The notes below the pieces were generated by a model. The model saw nothing but the letters and a program-made list of their open reading frames with translations, did not search any database and was not told the origin of the DNA. A program made the position numbers and the translations under genes. From positions 81,363,360-81,427,359 of the forward strand of contig CM034531.1 in the NCBI GenBank assembly GCA_020002185.1: a stretch of 64,000 bases of DNA. The letters run 5' to 3'. Of the stretch, positions 9,701-19,898 are shown piece after piece (positions within the stretch are counted from its first letter, which is position 1; each line of letters begins with the position of its first letter). This stretch comes from Paraescarpia echinospica (Eukaryota; Annelida; Polychaeta; Sabellida; Siboglinidae).

Positions 9701-12700
9701 GTTTGTTGCAGGAGTTGTCATTGTTAGACTGATGTGAGAGGATGAAGTGTGTTTGTTGCAGGAGCTGTGATTGTTAGACTGATGCGAGAGGATGAAGTGT
9801 GTTTGTTGCAGGAGCTGCGATTGTTAGACTGATGCGAGAAGATGAATTGTGTTTGTTGCAGGAGCTGTGATTGTTAGACTGATGCGAGAAGATGAAGTGT
9901 GTTTGTTGCAGGAGCTGTGATTGTTATACTGATGTGAGAAGATGAAGTGTGTTTGTTGCAGGAGCTGTGATTGTTATACTGATGCGAGAAGATGAAGTGT
10001 GTTTGTTGCAGGAGCTGTGATTGTTAGACTGATGCGAGAAGATGAAGTGTGTTTGTTGCAGGAGCTGTGATTGTTAGACTGATGTGAGAGGATGAAGTGT
10101 GGTTGTTGCAGGAGCTGGGGTGTCTGCTTCACTTACGGAGCCTGGTTCGGCCTTGAGGCGTTCGCCTGCATGGGCTGCAGATACGACACAGGGTGAGAGG
10201 GGTAACAGCCAGGGGGTAGGGGTCACAGGGGTAACAGTCAGGGAATAGGGTAATAGTTAGAGGGTAGGGTCAGAAGGGTAACAGAGGGTAGGGTGAGAGG
10301 GGTAACAGTCAGGGGTTTAGGTGAGATGGGTAACAGTCAGGGAGTAGGGTGAGAGGGGTAACAGTCAGAGGGTAGGTGTGAGAGGAGTAACAGTCAGAAG
10401 GTAGGGTGAAAGGGGTAACAGTCAGGGGATAGGGTGAGAGGGGTAACAGTCAGAGAGTAAAGTGAGAGGGGTAACAGTTAGGGGGTTAGGTGAGAAGAGT
10501 AACAGTTAGGGGGTAGGGGTGAGAGGGGTAACAGTCAGGGGGTAGGGGTGATAGGGGTAACAGTGAGAAGGTAGGGGTAAGAGGGGTAACAGTCAGGTGG
10601 TAGCAGTGATAGGGGTAACAGTCGGGGGTAAGAGTGAGAGGGGTAACATTCAGGGGATAGGGTGAGAGGGATAACAGTCAGGGGGCAGGGTGAGAGGGAT
10701 AACAGTCAGCGGATAATGGTGGAACCTCGGGACACTTTGGTCCTCCATGAATTTGTCTAGATAAGTCATGCATTCCTGTTGTCCATCGTGACGCAAACTC
10801 TTCCTTCCTAAAGGGTTGTTGTTGCCACCCCACAGGAACACACCCCCAGAGCTGAAGAAGGCGTGTCAGTGGCTGGTGGAACATCGACTGCCAGACGGAG
10901 GCTGGGGCGAGAACTTTGAGTCATGTGAACAGAAGGTGTATGTGCCGGCCGACAAGTCACAGGTTGTCAACACCGCCTGGGCTCTCCTTGGTCTTCTCGC
11001 AGTCAGGTCGGTCGGCTATAAACCAAGCCTTGAAAATGAAGTATTTTCACTTATTTGCATATTTATACTGTAATTGATACATCCAGAAAGTTCTGCCATA
11101 TTGTCCAAGTGTATGAGTGGTTAAGTCCCCAAAGTGGGACAACTTCAGTTATTACTGTTATGAGCATTGATATGTATAATCTGGGAGGCACTGCCATGAA
11201 AGAATTATGTAATAATATTGATTTTCTGTGTTTAAGCGTGTCTCCAATAGTATGACTTTGCTTACTTTTTGAGATACAGTTTTTCAGAAGTATTGAATAA
11301 TTAAGTAGTAGAGCAAGAAAGAAACTTGACTGACTCGGTCTCTGCTGCTACTTCATTGGCAGAGTCCTTGCGTCAGGACACTGACACCAATGGTGGCAGT
11401 GAAGACACCAGCTGTATCCTTGCATCAGCACACTGACACCAACAGTAGTAGTGAGGACACCAGCAGTGTCCTTGTGTCAGGACACTGACACCAGTGGTGG
11501 CAGTGAAGACACCAGCTGTGTCCTTGTGTCAGGACACTGACACCAGTGGTGGCAGTGAAGACACCAGCTGTGTCCTTGTGTCAGGACACTGACACCAGTG
11601 GTGGCAGTGAAGACACCAGCTGTGTCCTTGTGTCAGGACACTGACACCAATGGTGGCAGTGAAGACACCAGCTGTGTCCTTGTGTCAGAACACTGACACC
11701 AATGGTGGCAGTGAAGACACCAGCTGTGTCCTTGCATCAGGACACTGACACCAATGGTGGCAGTGAAGACACCAGCTGTATCCTTGCATCAGGACATTGA
11801 CACCAATTGATCCCCTGCGTGGGATCTTTCAGTGGTCTAACCCCAAGTAGACCTCAACACCCACAGTTCTGAAACAAATAATTAAAAGACAACTTGAAGA
11901 TGTTAGTGCCTGTTGTCTATTCCACAGGTACCCAGATGTTGAGTTGCTCAAGAACGGGGTGCGAGTTCTCATGGACAGACAGTTGGCCAACGGAGACTTC
12001 CCTGTGGTGAGTTGGCCTACGTGACAGTGGAACATAGCTATGTAAGAGTGAAACATAACTATATAAGAGTGGAACATAGCTGTGTGACAGTGGAACATAG
12101 CTACATAACAGTGGAACATAGCTACATAAGAATGGAACGTAGCTACATAACAGTGGAACATAGGTACATAACAGGAGTGGTTATTATTATGCAGTGTTGT
12201 CAGCTGTGGTCGCTGTTCTGCAGTGTTGCAGCAGTGGTCACTATTCTGCAGTGTTGTCAGCTGTGGTCACTATTGTACTACAAGTGTTGTCAGCTGTGGT
12301 CACTATTCTGCAGTGTTGTCAGCTGTGGTCGTAATTCTGCAGTGTTGCCAGCTGTGGTCACTATTCTACAGTGTTGTCAACTGTGGTCACTATTATACAG
12401 TGTTGCCAGCTGTGGTCGCTATTCTGCAGTGTTGCCAGCTGTGGTCGCTATTCTGCAGTGTTGCCAGCTGTGGTCACTATTCTGCAGTGTTGTCAGCTGT
12501 CGTCACTATTCTACAGTGTTGTCAGCTGTGGTCACTATAGTACTACAAGTGTTATCAGCTGTGGTCACTATTCTGCAGTGTTGTCAGCTGTGGTCACTAT
12601 TCTGCAGTGTTGTCAGCTGTGGTCACTATTCTACAGTGTTGCCAGCTGTGGTCACTATTCTGCAGTGTTGCCAGCTGTGGTCACTATTCTGCAGTGTTGT

Positions 12701-15043
12701 CAGCTGTGGTCACTATTCTGCAGTGTTGTCAGCTATGGTCACTATTCTGCAGTGCTGTCAGCTGTGGTCACTATTCTGCAGTGTTGCAGCAGTGGTCACT
12801 ATTCTGCAGTGTTTCCAGCTGTGGTCACATCAGTGTTGCAGCAGTGGTCACTACTCTGCAGTGTTGCCAGCTGTTGTCACTATTGTGCAGTGTTGTTAGC
12901 TTTGGTCACTATTCTGCAGTGTTTCCAGCTGTGGTCACTGCAGTGTTGCAGCAGTGGTCACTACTCTGCAGTGTTGCCAGCTGTTGTGACTATTGTGCAG
13001 TGTTGTCAGCTATGGTCACTACTCTGCAGTGTTGTCAGCTGTGGTCACTAATATGCAGTGTTGCCAGCTGTTGTCACTATTCTGCAGTGTTGCCAGCTGT
13101 GGTCACTAATCTACAGTGTTGTCAGCTGTTGTCACTATTCTGCAATGTTGCCAGCTGTTGTCACTATTCTGCAGTGTTGCCAGCTGTTGTCACTATTCTA
13201 CAGTGTTGTTAGCTGTTGTCACTATTCTGCAATGTTGCCAGCTGTTGTCACTATTCTGCAGTGTTGCCAGCTGTTGTCACTATTCTGCAATGTTGCCAGC
13301 TGTTGTCACTATTCTGCAGTGTTGCCAGCTTTGGTCACTATTCTGCAGTGTTTCCAGCTGTGGTCACTGCAGTGTTGCAGCAGTGGTCACTACTCTGCAG
13401 TGTTGCCAGCTGTTGTGACTATTGTGCAGTGTTGTCAGCTATGGTCACTATTCTGCAGTGTTGTCAGCTGTGGTCACTAATCTGCAGTGTTGCCAGCTGT
13501 TGTCACTATTCTGCAGTGTTGCCAGCTGTGGTCACTAATCTACAGTGTTGTCAGCTGTTGTCACTATTCTGCAATGTTGCCAGCTGTTGTCACTATTCTG
13601 CAGTGTTGCCAGCTGTTGTCACTATTCTACAGTGTTGTCAGCTGTTGTCACTATTCTGCAATGTTGCCAGCTGTTGTCACTATTCTGCAGTGTTGCCAGC
13701 TGTGGTCACTATTCTGCAGTGTTGCCAGCTGTGGTCACTATTCTGCAGTGTTGTCAGCTGTGGTCACTATTCTGCAGTGTTGTCAGCTATGGTCACTATT
13801 CTGCAGTGCTTTCAGCTGTGGTCACTATTCTGCAGTGTTGCAGCAGTGGTCACTATTCTGCAGTGTTTCCAGCTGTGGTCACTGCAGTGTTGCAGCAGTG
13901 GTCACTACTCTGCAGTGTTGCCAGCTGTTGTCACTATTGTGCAGTGTTGTTAGCTTTGGTCACTATTCTGCAGTGTTTCCAGCTGTGGTCACTGCAGTGT
14001 TGCAGCAGTGGTCACTACTCTGCAGTGTTGCCAGCTGTTGTGACTATTGTGCAGTGTTGTCAGCTATGGTCACTACTCTGCAGTGTTGTCAGCTGTGGTC
14101 ACTAATCTGCAGTGTTGCCAGCTGTTGTCACTATTCTGCAGTGTTGCCAGCTGTGGTCACTAATCTACAGTGTTGTCAGCTGTTGTCACTATTCTGCAAT
14201 GTTGCCAGCTGTTGTCACTATTCTGCAGTGTTGCCAGCTGTTGTCACTATTCTGCAATGTTGCCAGCTGTTGTCACTATTCCGCAGTGTTGTCAGCTGTG
14301 TTCACTACTCTGCAGTGTTGTCAGCTGTTGTCACTATTCTGCAGTGTTGCAGCAGTGGTCACTATTCTGCAGTGTTGCAGCAGTGGTCACTATTCTGCAG
14401 TGTTGCAGCTGTGGTCACCATTCTGCAGTGTTGCAGCAGTGGTCACTATTCTGCAGTATTGCAGCTGTGGTCACTATTATGCAGTGTTGCCAGCTGTGGT
14501 CACTATTCTGCAGTGTTGCAGCAGTGGTCACTATTCTGCAGTGTGGCCAGCTGTGGTCACTATTCTGCAGTGTTGCCAGCTGTGACACGTTTCTTTCCTT
14601 GTTCTGGTGCTTCAGTCTCCAACAACTACTACTTTAGAAAGCAACAACATTGTGATTGGTTTTAAAACTTACATCAGATACAGTGAAGAGTAGTACTGTT
14701 TTTTTAAGAGGGAAGTCAGAAACTTTCTAGAAGCAAGTAGTGCTATGTTAATGTTGCTGGTTTTCCATGACTCCTTTTGACATATGATATGATAAGACTG
14801 ATCAAACATAGAACATAAATTGATATGTATGTTCTAAAATCATATCCAACATACATGCTATCTATGTACTACTTACAAGCACTGTTAATGCAGTGTTGAT
14901 TGTGTTTCTAGGAGAACATCACAGGTGTGTTCAACAAGTCGTGTGCCATCCACTATGACGCGTACAGGAACATCTTCCCGATGTGGGCTCTTGGGCGTTT
15001 CGTTTCCCACTATCCCAACGAATCTCTTGCCAAGAAACAGTGA
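6607..15043 (+). CDS. LSS: Lanosterol synthase, C-terminal seven exons
   Basis: Lanosterol synthase cyclises 2,3-oxidosqualene to lanosterol in sterol synthesis at the ER membrane. Exons are 6607-6703, 8306-8411, 8912-8977, 10112-10192, 10836-11006, 11928-12006 and 14912-15043. They total 732 nt and join in frame to 243 residues plus TGA. Hallmarks include [85 protein letters not shown] and MWALGRF. These match the C-terminal third of vertebrate LSS (about 732 residues). F and Y of [11 protein letters not shown] correspond to human F696 and Y704 as I recall the numbering. The catalytic DCTAE exon lies upstream, not recognised in the window. In the QW-type motif NGDFP the usual Trp is Phe. Introns are unusually rich in tandem arrays that include the splice sites. 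Confidence 0.95.
6704..7320 (+). repeat. 19-bp minisatellite grown from an LSS splice donor
   Basis: The unit is approximately ggtaggacacttggtcttt, with single-base variants and occasional truncated copies, repeated about 32 times. The exon end plus donor (GTCTTCGgtatgacactcg) is itself a diverged unit, so the array begins at, and appears derived from, the donor. Three minus-strand frames stay open across it, but these are repeat artefacts. Confidence 0.85.
7321..7879 (+). repeat. LSS intron with small simple repeats
   Basis: A run of actgtggcactgtggt units lies at 7440-7505 and a (gat)n tract near 7600-7618. These are followed by four diverged copies of a ttggacttgtgtt-type unit to about 7700. 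The rest is unique AT-rich intron. Confidence 0.65.
7880..8305 (+). repeat. 46-bp minisatellite duplicating an intron-exon junction
   Basis: About nine 46-bp copies precede the real exon. Each contains the acceptor gcacattttacag and the first roughly 30 coding bases of the next LSS exon (GGGACATCATGGTGGATTAC and onward). Each copy then returns to intron sequence (tatgttatatgcac). The last copy continues into the genuine exon (TATGTTGAGTGCACATCAGC). Every upstream copy is a decoy acceptor with a partial exon start. Confidence 0.93.
8306..8411 (+). CDS. LSS: LSS exon, [14 protein letters not shown]
   Basis: The acceptor is ttttacag at 8298-8305 and the donor is gtcagttc from 8412. It enters in phase 1 and leaves in phase 2. 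It encodes [20 protein letters not shown] and then [15 protein letters not shown]. The Tyr of DYTYVE lies in the active-site region of family members. The first part of this exon is the same sequence repeated in the upstream array. Confidence 0.93.
8412..8911 (+). other. LSS intron with a short about 50-bp repeat
   Basis: Around 8590-8760 there are four imperfect copies of a unit containing gaatatgtacccc and ggtatgaattctatatag. The rest is unique intron, ending with the polypyrimidine acceptor cattctctttcag at 8911. Confidence 0.6.
8912..8977 (+). CDS. LSS: LSS exon, [20 protein letters not shown]
   Basis: The acceptor is ttctctttcag and the donor gtaagtg starts at 8978. It enters and leaves in phase 2. 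It is the only recognised exon here with neither splice site inside an array. Confidence 0.92.
9183..10111 (+). repeat. 50-bp minisatellite carrying the acceptor of the next LSS exon
   Basis: About 18-19 copies of a 50-bp unit with the core gtgtttgttgcaggagctg. The genuine acceptor at 10111 is the final unit (ggttgttgcag followed by GAGCTGGGG). Each earlier copy therefore repeats the pyrimidine-rich AG and the first six exon bases. One copy near 9680 carries an internal deletion. Confidence 0.93.
10112..10192 (+). CDS. LSS: LSS exon, [20 protein letters not shown]
   Basis: It enters and leaves in phase 2 and encodes the highly conserved [20 protein letters not shown] segment plus GCRYDT. The acceptor belongs to the 50-bp array on the left, and the donor (GG then gtgagagg) begins the 28-bp array on the right. 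The exon is a small island between two arrays. Confidence 0.94.
10193..10715 (+). repeat. About 28-bp minisatellite grown from an LSS splice donor
   Basis: Units resemble gggtgagaggggtaacagtc followed by aggggata, about 18 copies with length variation. The first unit is the exon end and donor (ACAGG followed by gtgagaggggtaacag), so the donor consensus gtgaga is repeated in most copies. Confidence 0.88.
10836..11006 (+). CDS. LSS: LSS exon, QW motif [14 protein letters not shown]
   Basis: The acceptor is gccaccccacag and the donor gtcggtc starts at 11007. It enters and leaves in phase 2 and has 57 codons, including [29 protein letters not shown] and [12 protein letters not shown]. The QW-type motif and the NTAWALLGL helix are standard for oxidosqualene cyclases. 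Confidence 0.95.
11340..11812 (+). repeat. 52-bp minisatellite in LSS intron
   Basis: About nine copies of a 52-bp unit with the core gtccttgtgtcaggacactg. It lies inside the intron and does not touch either splice site. Copies are 90 percent or more alike by eye. Confidence 0.88.
11928..12006 (+). CDS. LSS: LSS exon, [20 protein letters not shown]
   Basis: The acceptor is tctattccacag and the donor gtgagtt starts at 12007. It enters in phase 2 and leaves in phase 0. It encodes [20 protein letters not shown] and then NGDFPV, which is followed by ENITGVF in the next exon. Vertebrate enzymes have NGDWP here, so the aromatic is conserved but is Phe. Confidence 0.92.
12015..12180 (+). repeat. 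About 21-bp repeat after an LSS donor
   Basis: There are seven to eight copies of acataacagtggaacatagct with variants, starting within ten bases of the donor at 12007. The first unit (cctacgtgacagtgg) is diverged. Confidence 0.75.
12189..14585 (+). repeat. 29-bp minisatellite, about 80 copies, higher-order structure
   Basis: The unit is tgttgccagctgtggtcact followed by attctgcag. Because 29 is not a multiple of three and no stop occurs, all three plus frames remain open over long stretches; these are not genes. Blocks recur at larger scale: the variant string gtgactattgtgcagtgttg appears near 12985, 13414 and 14038, with long matching context. Shortened units lacking ccagctg, containing gcagcag, mark these blocks. 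Confidence 0.92.
14912..15043 (+). CDS. LSS: LSS terminal exon
   Basis: The acceptor is gattgtgtttctag. It encodes [20 protein letters not shown], then [20 protein letters not shown] and KKQ, followed by TGA at 15041-15043. It is phase 0, 43 codons plus stop. The C-terminus is the same length class as vertebrate LSS. Confidence 0.95.
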   Translation, partial: ENITGVFNKSCAIHYDAYRNIFPMWALGRFVSHYPNESLAKKQ

Positions 15044-15660
15044 AGAAACAGTACAAGATGCCTGGGACATCTGCATCTTTCAACGTCAACTTCTGTCCGT
15101 GGTGAATGAGAAGATACAACTTGTGAACAAAACAAGACAGGCATCAGTCGTTTATTCCAAGATCGTGGCAGTGTGTCCTGTGTCTTGTGTCAGTGTCTTG
15201 TGTCCTGTGTCCTGTGTCATTGTGTCCTGTGTCAGTGTATAGGAATGTATTTGTAAGGTTGTACAGTGTACATAACATCACACAGACTTCACATCACCTT
15301 TTTATATATTTTCATTTATGTATTAATATATATATACCTGGTAATATATGATGTTTACTATCTAATTTACAAACTACGCAGAACAATTTTGTTTACACTA
15401 ACTGAACCAGATTATGCAAATGTATGTAAGTAATATATGTAATTTGAACCTTATTTTTGGGTTGTGATTTCACGATATCTAATATATCACATTATAAATA
15501 AACGTGGAGACATTGTGAGAATGATAGGAGTAAAGAAGGAAACCATCTGGTAGTCTTATTTCTCAGTATTTGATTTATTAATTTGTTTGTTATTTGTTTT
15601 GTATATTAACCATATAACTTTCAGTTTCATGCAATAAATGTCATACATGAACAGGCTCGT
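15044..15660 (+). promoter_or_regulatory. LSS 3' UTR with candidate polyadenylation signals
   Basis: AATAAA hexamers occur at 15497-15502 and 15633-15638, each in AT-rich context, with another at 15783. A short tgtcctgtgtcttgtgtcag-type repeat lies at 15170-15238. The transcript end cannot be fixed without RNA data. Confidence 0.6.
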
Positions 15661-15957
15661 CGCTCATGGCTGTGCTTTAGTCACCCCCCACCTCCACCCG
15701 TTGTCCCACACTAAGCATTTGTGTGAAGTTTCTGATATAGTTGTCCACATGATAAAGAGCAGGATCTGGTTGCAAATTCTCAAATAAATTTTTAAATTTT
15801 TTTTTAAAAGGCATCAGTCTTCATTACAGTTTAGAATAAAAGACAAAATAATGACGATCTGCTGCAATTATAAACCTAACCCGAGTGTTGTTCAGTGCAG
15901 CTAAATCCAAGAACCTGGAGCTGCATGAAGGCTGAACAATGCAGTAACCACTCGAGT

Positions 15958-18900
15958 CCCAATAAGATGGCTACCTCCTCCAATCAACATCATCCTACCT
16001 CCTCCAATCAACATCATGTTATCTCCTCCAATCAACATCATCCTACCTCCTCCAATCAACATCATGCTATCTCCTCCAATCAACACCATGCCACCTCCTC
16101 CAATCAACATCATGCTACTTCCTCCAATCAACATCATGCTATCTCCTCCAAACAACATCATGCTACCTCCTCCAATCAACATCATCCTACCTCCTCCAAT
16201 CAGCATCATGCTACCTCCTCCAATCAACATCATGCTACCTCCTCCAATCAACATCATGCTATCTCCTCCAATCAACATCATGCTACCTCCTCCAATCAAC
16301 ATCATCCTACCTCCTCCAATCAGCATCATGCAACCTCCTCCAATCAACATCAAGCTATCTCCTCCAATCAACATCATGCTACCTCCTCCAATCAACATCA
16401 TGCTATCTCCTCCAATCAACATCATGCCACCTCCTCCAATCAACATCATGCTACCTCCTCCAATCAACATCATGCTATCTCCTCCAATCAACATCATGCT
16501 ACTTCCTCCAATCAACATCATGCAACCTCCTCCAATCAACATTATCCTACCTCCTCCAATCAACATCAAGCTACCTCCTCCAATCAACATCATGCTACCT
16601 CCTCCAATCAACATCATGCTACTTCCTCCAATCAACATCATCCTACCTCCTCCAATCAACATCAAGATACCTCCTCCAATCAACATCATGCTATCTCCTC
16701 CAATCAACATCATCCTACTTCCTCCAATCAACATCATGCTATCTCCTCCAATAAACATTATGCTACTTCTTCCAATCAACATCATGCTAATTCCTCCAAT
16801 CAACATTATGCTACTTCCTCCAATCAACATCATGCTATCTCCTCCAATCAACATCATGCTACCTCCTCCAATCAACATCATCCTACCTCCTCCAATCAAC
16901 ATCATGCAACCTCCTCCAATCAACATCATGCTATCTCCTCCAATCAACATCATGCCACCTCCTCCAATCAACATCATCCTACCTCCTCCAATCAACATCA
17001 TGCTATCTCCTCCAATCAACATCATGCTACCTCCTCCAATCAACATCATGCCATCTCCTCCAATCAACATCATGCAACCTCCTCCAATCAACATCATGCT
17101 ACTTCCTCCAATCAACATCATGCAACCTCCTCCAATCAACATCATCCTACCTCCTCCAATCAACATCAAGCTACCTCCTCCAATCAACATCATGCTATCT
17201 CCTCCAATCAACATCATGCAACCTCCTCCAATCAACATCATGCTACTTCCTCCAATCAACATCATGCTACCTCCTCCAATCAACATCATCCTACCTCCTC
17301 CAATCAGCATCATGCTATCTCCTCCAATGAACATCATCCAAACTCCTCCAATCAACATCAAGCTACCTCCTCCAATCAACATCATGCTACCTCCTCCAAT
17401 CAACATCATGCTACTTCCTCCAATCAAAATCATCCTACCTCCTCCAATCAACATCAAGCTACCTCCTCCAATCAACATCATGCTATCACCTCCAATCAAC
17501 ATCATCCTACCTCCTCCAATCAACATCATGCTATCTCCTCCAATAAACATTATGCCACTTCCTCCAATCAACATCATGCTACTTCTTCCAATCAACATCA
17601 TGCTAATTCCTCCAATCAACATTATGCTACTTCCTCCAATCAACATCATGCTATCTCCTCCAATCAACATCATGCTACCTCCTCCAATCAACATCATCCT
17701 ACCTCCTCCAATCAACATCATGCAACCTCCTCCAATCAACATCATGCTACCTCCTCCAATCAACATCATGCTATCTCCTCCAATCAACATCATGCTACTT
17801 CCTCCAATCAACATCATGCAACCTCCTCCAATCAACATCATGCTACTTCTTCCAATCAACATCATGCTATCCCCTCCAATCAACATCATCCTACCTCCTC
17901 CAATCAACATCATCCTACCTCCTCCAATCAACATGCAACCTCCTCCAATCAACATGCAACCTCCTCCAATCAACATCATGCTATCTCCTCCAATCAACAT
18001 CATGCCACCTCCTCCAATCAACATCATCCTACCTCCTCCAATCAACATCATGCTATCTCCTCCAATCAACATTATGCCACCTCCTCCAATCAACATCATG
18101 CTACTTCCTCCAATCAACATCATGCTATCTCCTCCAAACAACATCATGTTACCTCCTCCAATCAACATCATCCTACCTCCTCCAATCAACATCATGCAAC
18201 CTCCTCCAATCAACATCATGCTATCTCCTCCAATCAACATCATGCTACCTCCTCCAATCAACATCATCCTACCTCCTCCAATCAACATCATGCAACCTCC
18301 TCCAATCAACATCATGCTATCTCATCCAATCAACATCATGCTATCTCCTCCAATCAACATCATGCTACCTCCTCCAATCAACATCATGCCATCTCCAATC
18401 AACATCATGCAACCTCCTCCAATCAACATCATGCTACTTCCTCCAATCAACATCATGCAACATCCTCCAATCAACATCATCCTACCTCCTCCAATCAACA
18501 TCAAGCTACCTCCTCCAATCAACATCATGCTATCTCCTCCAATCAACATCATGCAACCTCCTCCAATCAACATCATGCTACTTCCTCCAATCAACATCAT
18601 GCTACCTCCTCCAATCAACATCATCCTACCTCCTCCAATCAGCATCATGCAACCTCCTCCAATCAACATCAAGCTATCTCCTCCAATCAACATCATGCTA
18701 CCTCCTCCAATCAACATCATGCTATCTCCTCCAATCAACATCATGCCACCTCCTCCAATCAACATCATGCTACCTCCTCCAATCAACATCATGCTACTTC
18801 CTCCAATCAACATCATCCTACTTCCTCCAATCAACATCATGCTATCTCCTCCAATCAACATCATGCTACCTCCTCCAATCAACATCATGCTACCTCGTCC

Positions 18901-19898
18901 AATCAACATCATGCTATCTCCTACAATCAACATCATCCTACATCCTCCAATCAACATCATCCTACCTCCTCCAATCAACATCATACAACCTCCTCCAATC
19001 AACATCATGCTATTTCCTCCAATCAACATCATGCTACCTCCTCCAATCAACATCATGCAACCTCCTCCAATCAACATCATCCTACCTCCTCCAATCAACA
19101 TCATGCTATCTCCTCCAATCAACATCAACCTACCTCCTCCAATCAACATCATGCTATCTCCTCCAATCAACATCATCCTACCTCCTCCAATCAACATCAT
19201 GCCACCTCCTCCAATCAACATCATGCAACTTCCGCCAATCAACATCATGCTACTTCCTCCAATCAACATCTTGTTACTTCCTCCAATCAACATCATGCTA
19301 CTTCCTCCAATCAACATCATGCCACCTCCTCCAATCAGCATCATGCTACCTCCTCCAATCAACATCATGCTATCTCCTCCAAGCAACATCATGCTACTTC
19401 CTCCAATCAACATCATGCTATCTCTTCCAATCAACATCATGCCACCTCCTCCAATCAACATCATGCTATCTCTTCCAAGCAACATCATGCTATCTCCTCC
19501 AAGCAACATCATGCTACTTCCTCCAATCAACATCATGCTACCTCCTCCAATCTACATCATGCTACCTCCTCCAATCAACATCATGCTACTTCCTCCAATC
19601 AACATCATGATATCTCCTCCAATCAACATCATGCCACTTCCTCCAATCAACATCATGCTATCTCCTCCAATCAACATCATGCCACCTCCTCCAATCAACA
19701 TCATGCTACCTCCTCCAAGCAACATCATGCTATCTCCTCCAAGCAACATCATGCTACTTCCTCCAATCAACATCATGCTACCTCCTCCAATCAACATAAT
19801 GCTACCTCCTCCAATCAACATCATGCTACTTCCTCCAATCAACATCATGCTACTTCCTCCAATCAACATCATGCTATCTCCTCCAATCAACATCATGC
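15958..19898. repeat. 24-bp minisatellite, block 1 (about 163 copies)
   Basis: The unit is tcctccaatcaacatcatg followed by ctacc. A 24-bp period keeps several frames open on both strands, giving spurious proteins over 1,300 residues long (SSNQHHAT, PPINIMLP or MMLIGGGS repeats). Variation concentrates at the last five bases (ctacc, ctatc, cctac, ccacc, caacc). Two units near 17930 have lost three bases. The array resumes at 21545 and again at 30635, so it was one array before insertions. Confidence 0.95.

Noticed and set aside
5860..10715. CRISPR-like regularly spaced repeats
   Set aside because: Units are contiguous tandem copies without unique spacers, in an animal gene.
12012..14665. [17 protein letters not shown] frames of up to 392 codons
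   Set aside because: They lie in an LSS intron and come from the 29-bp array.
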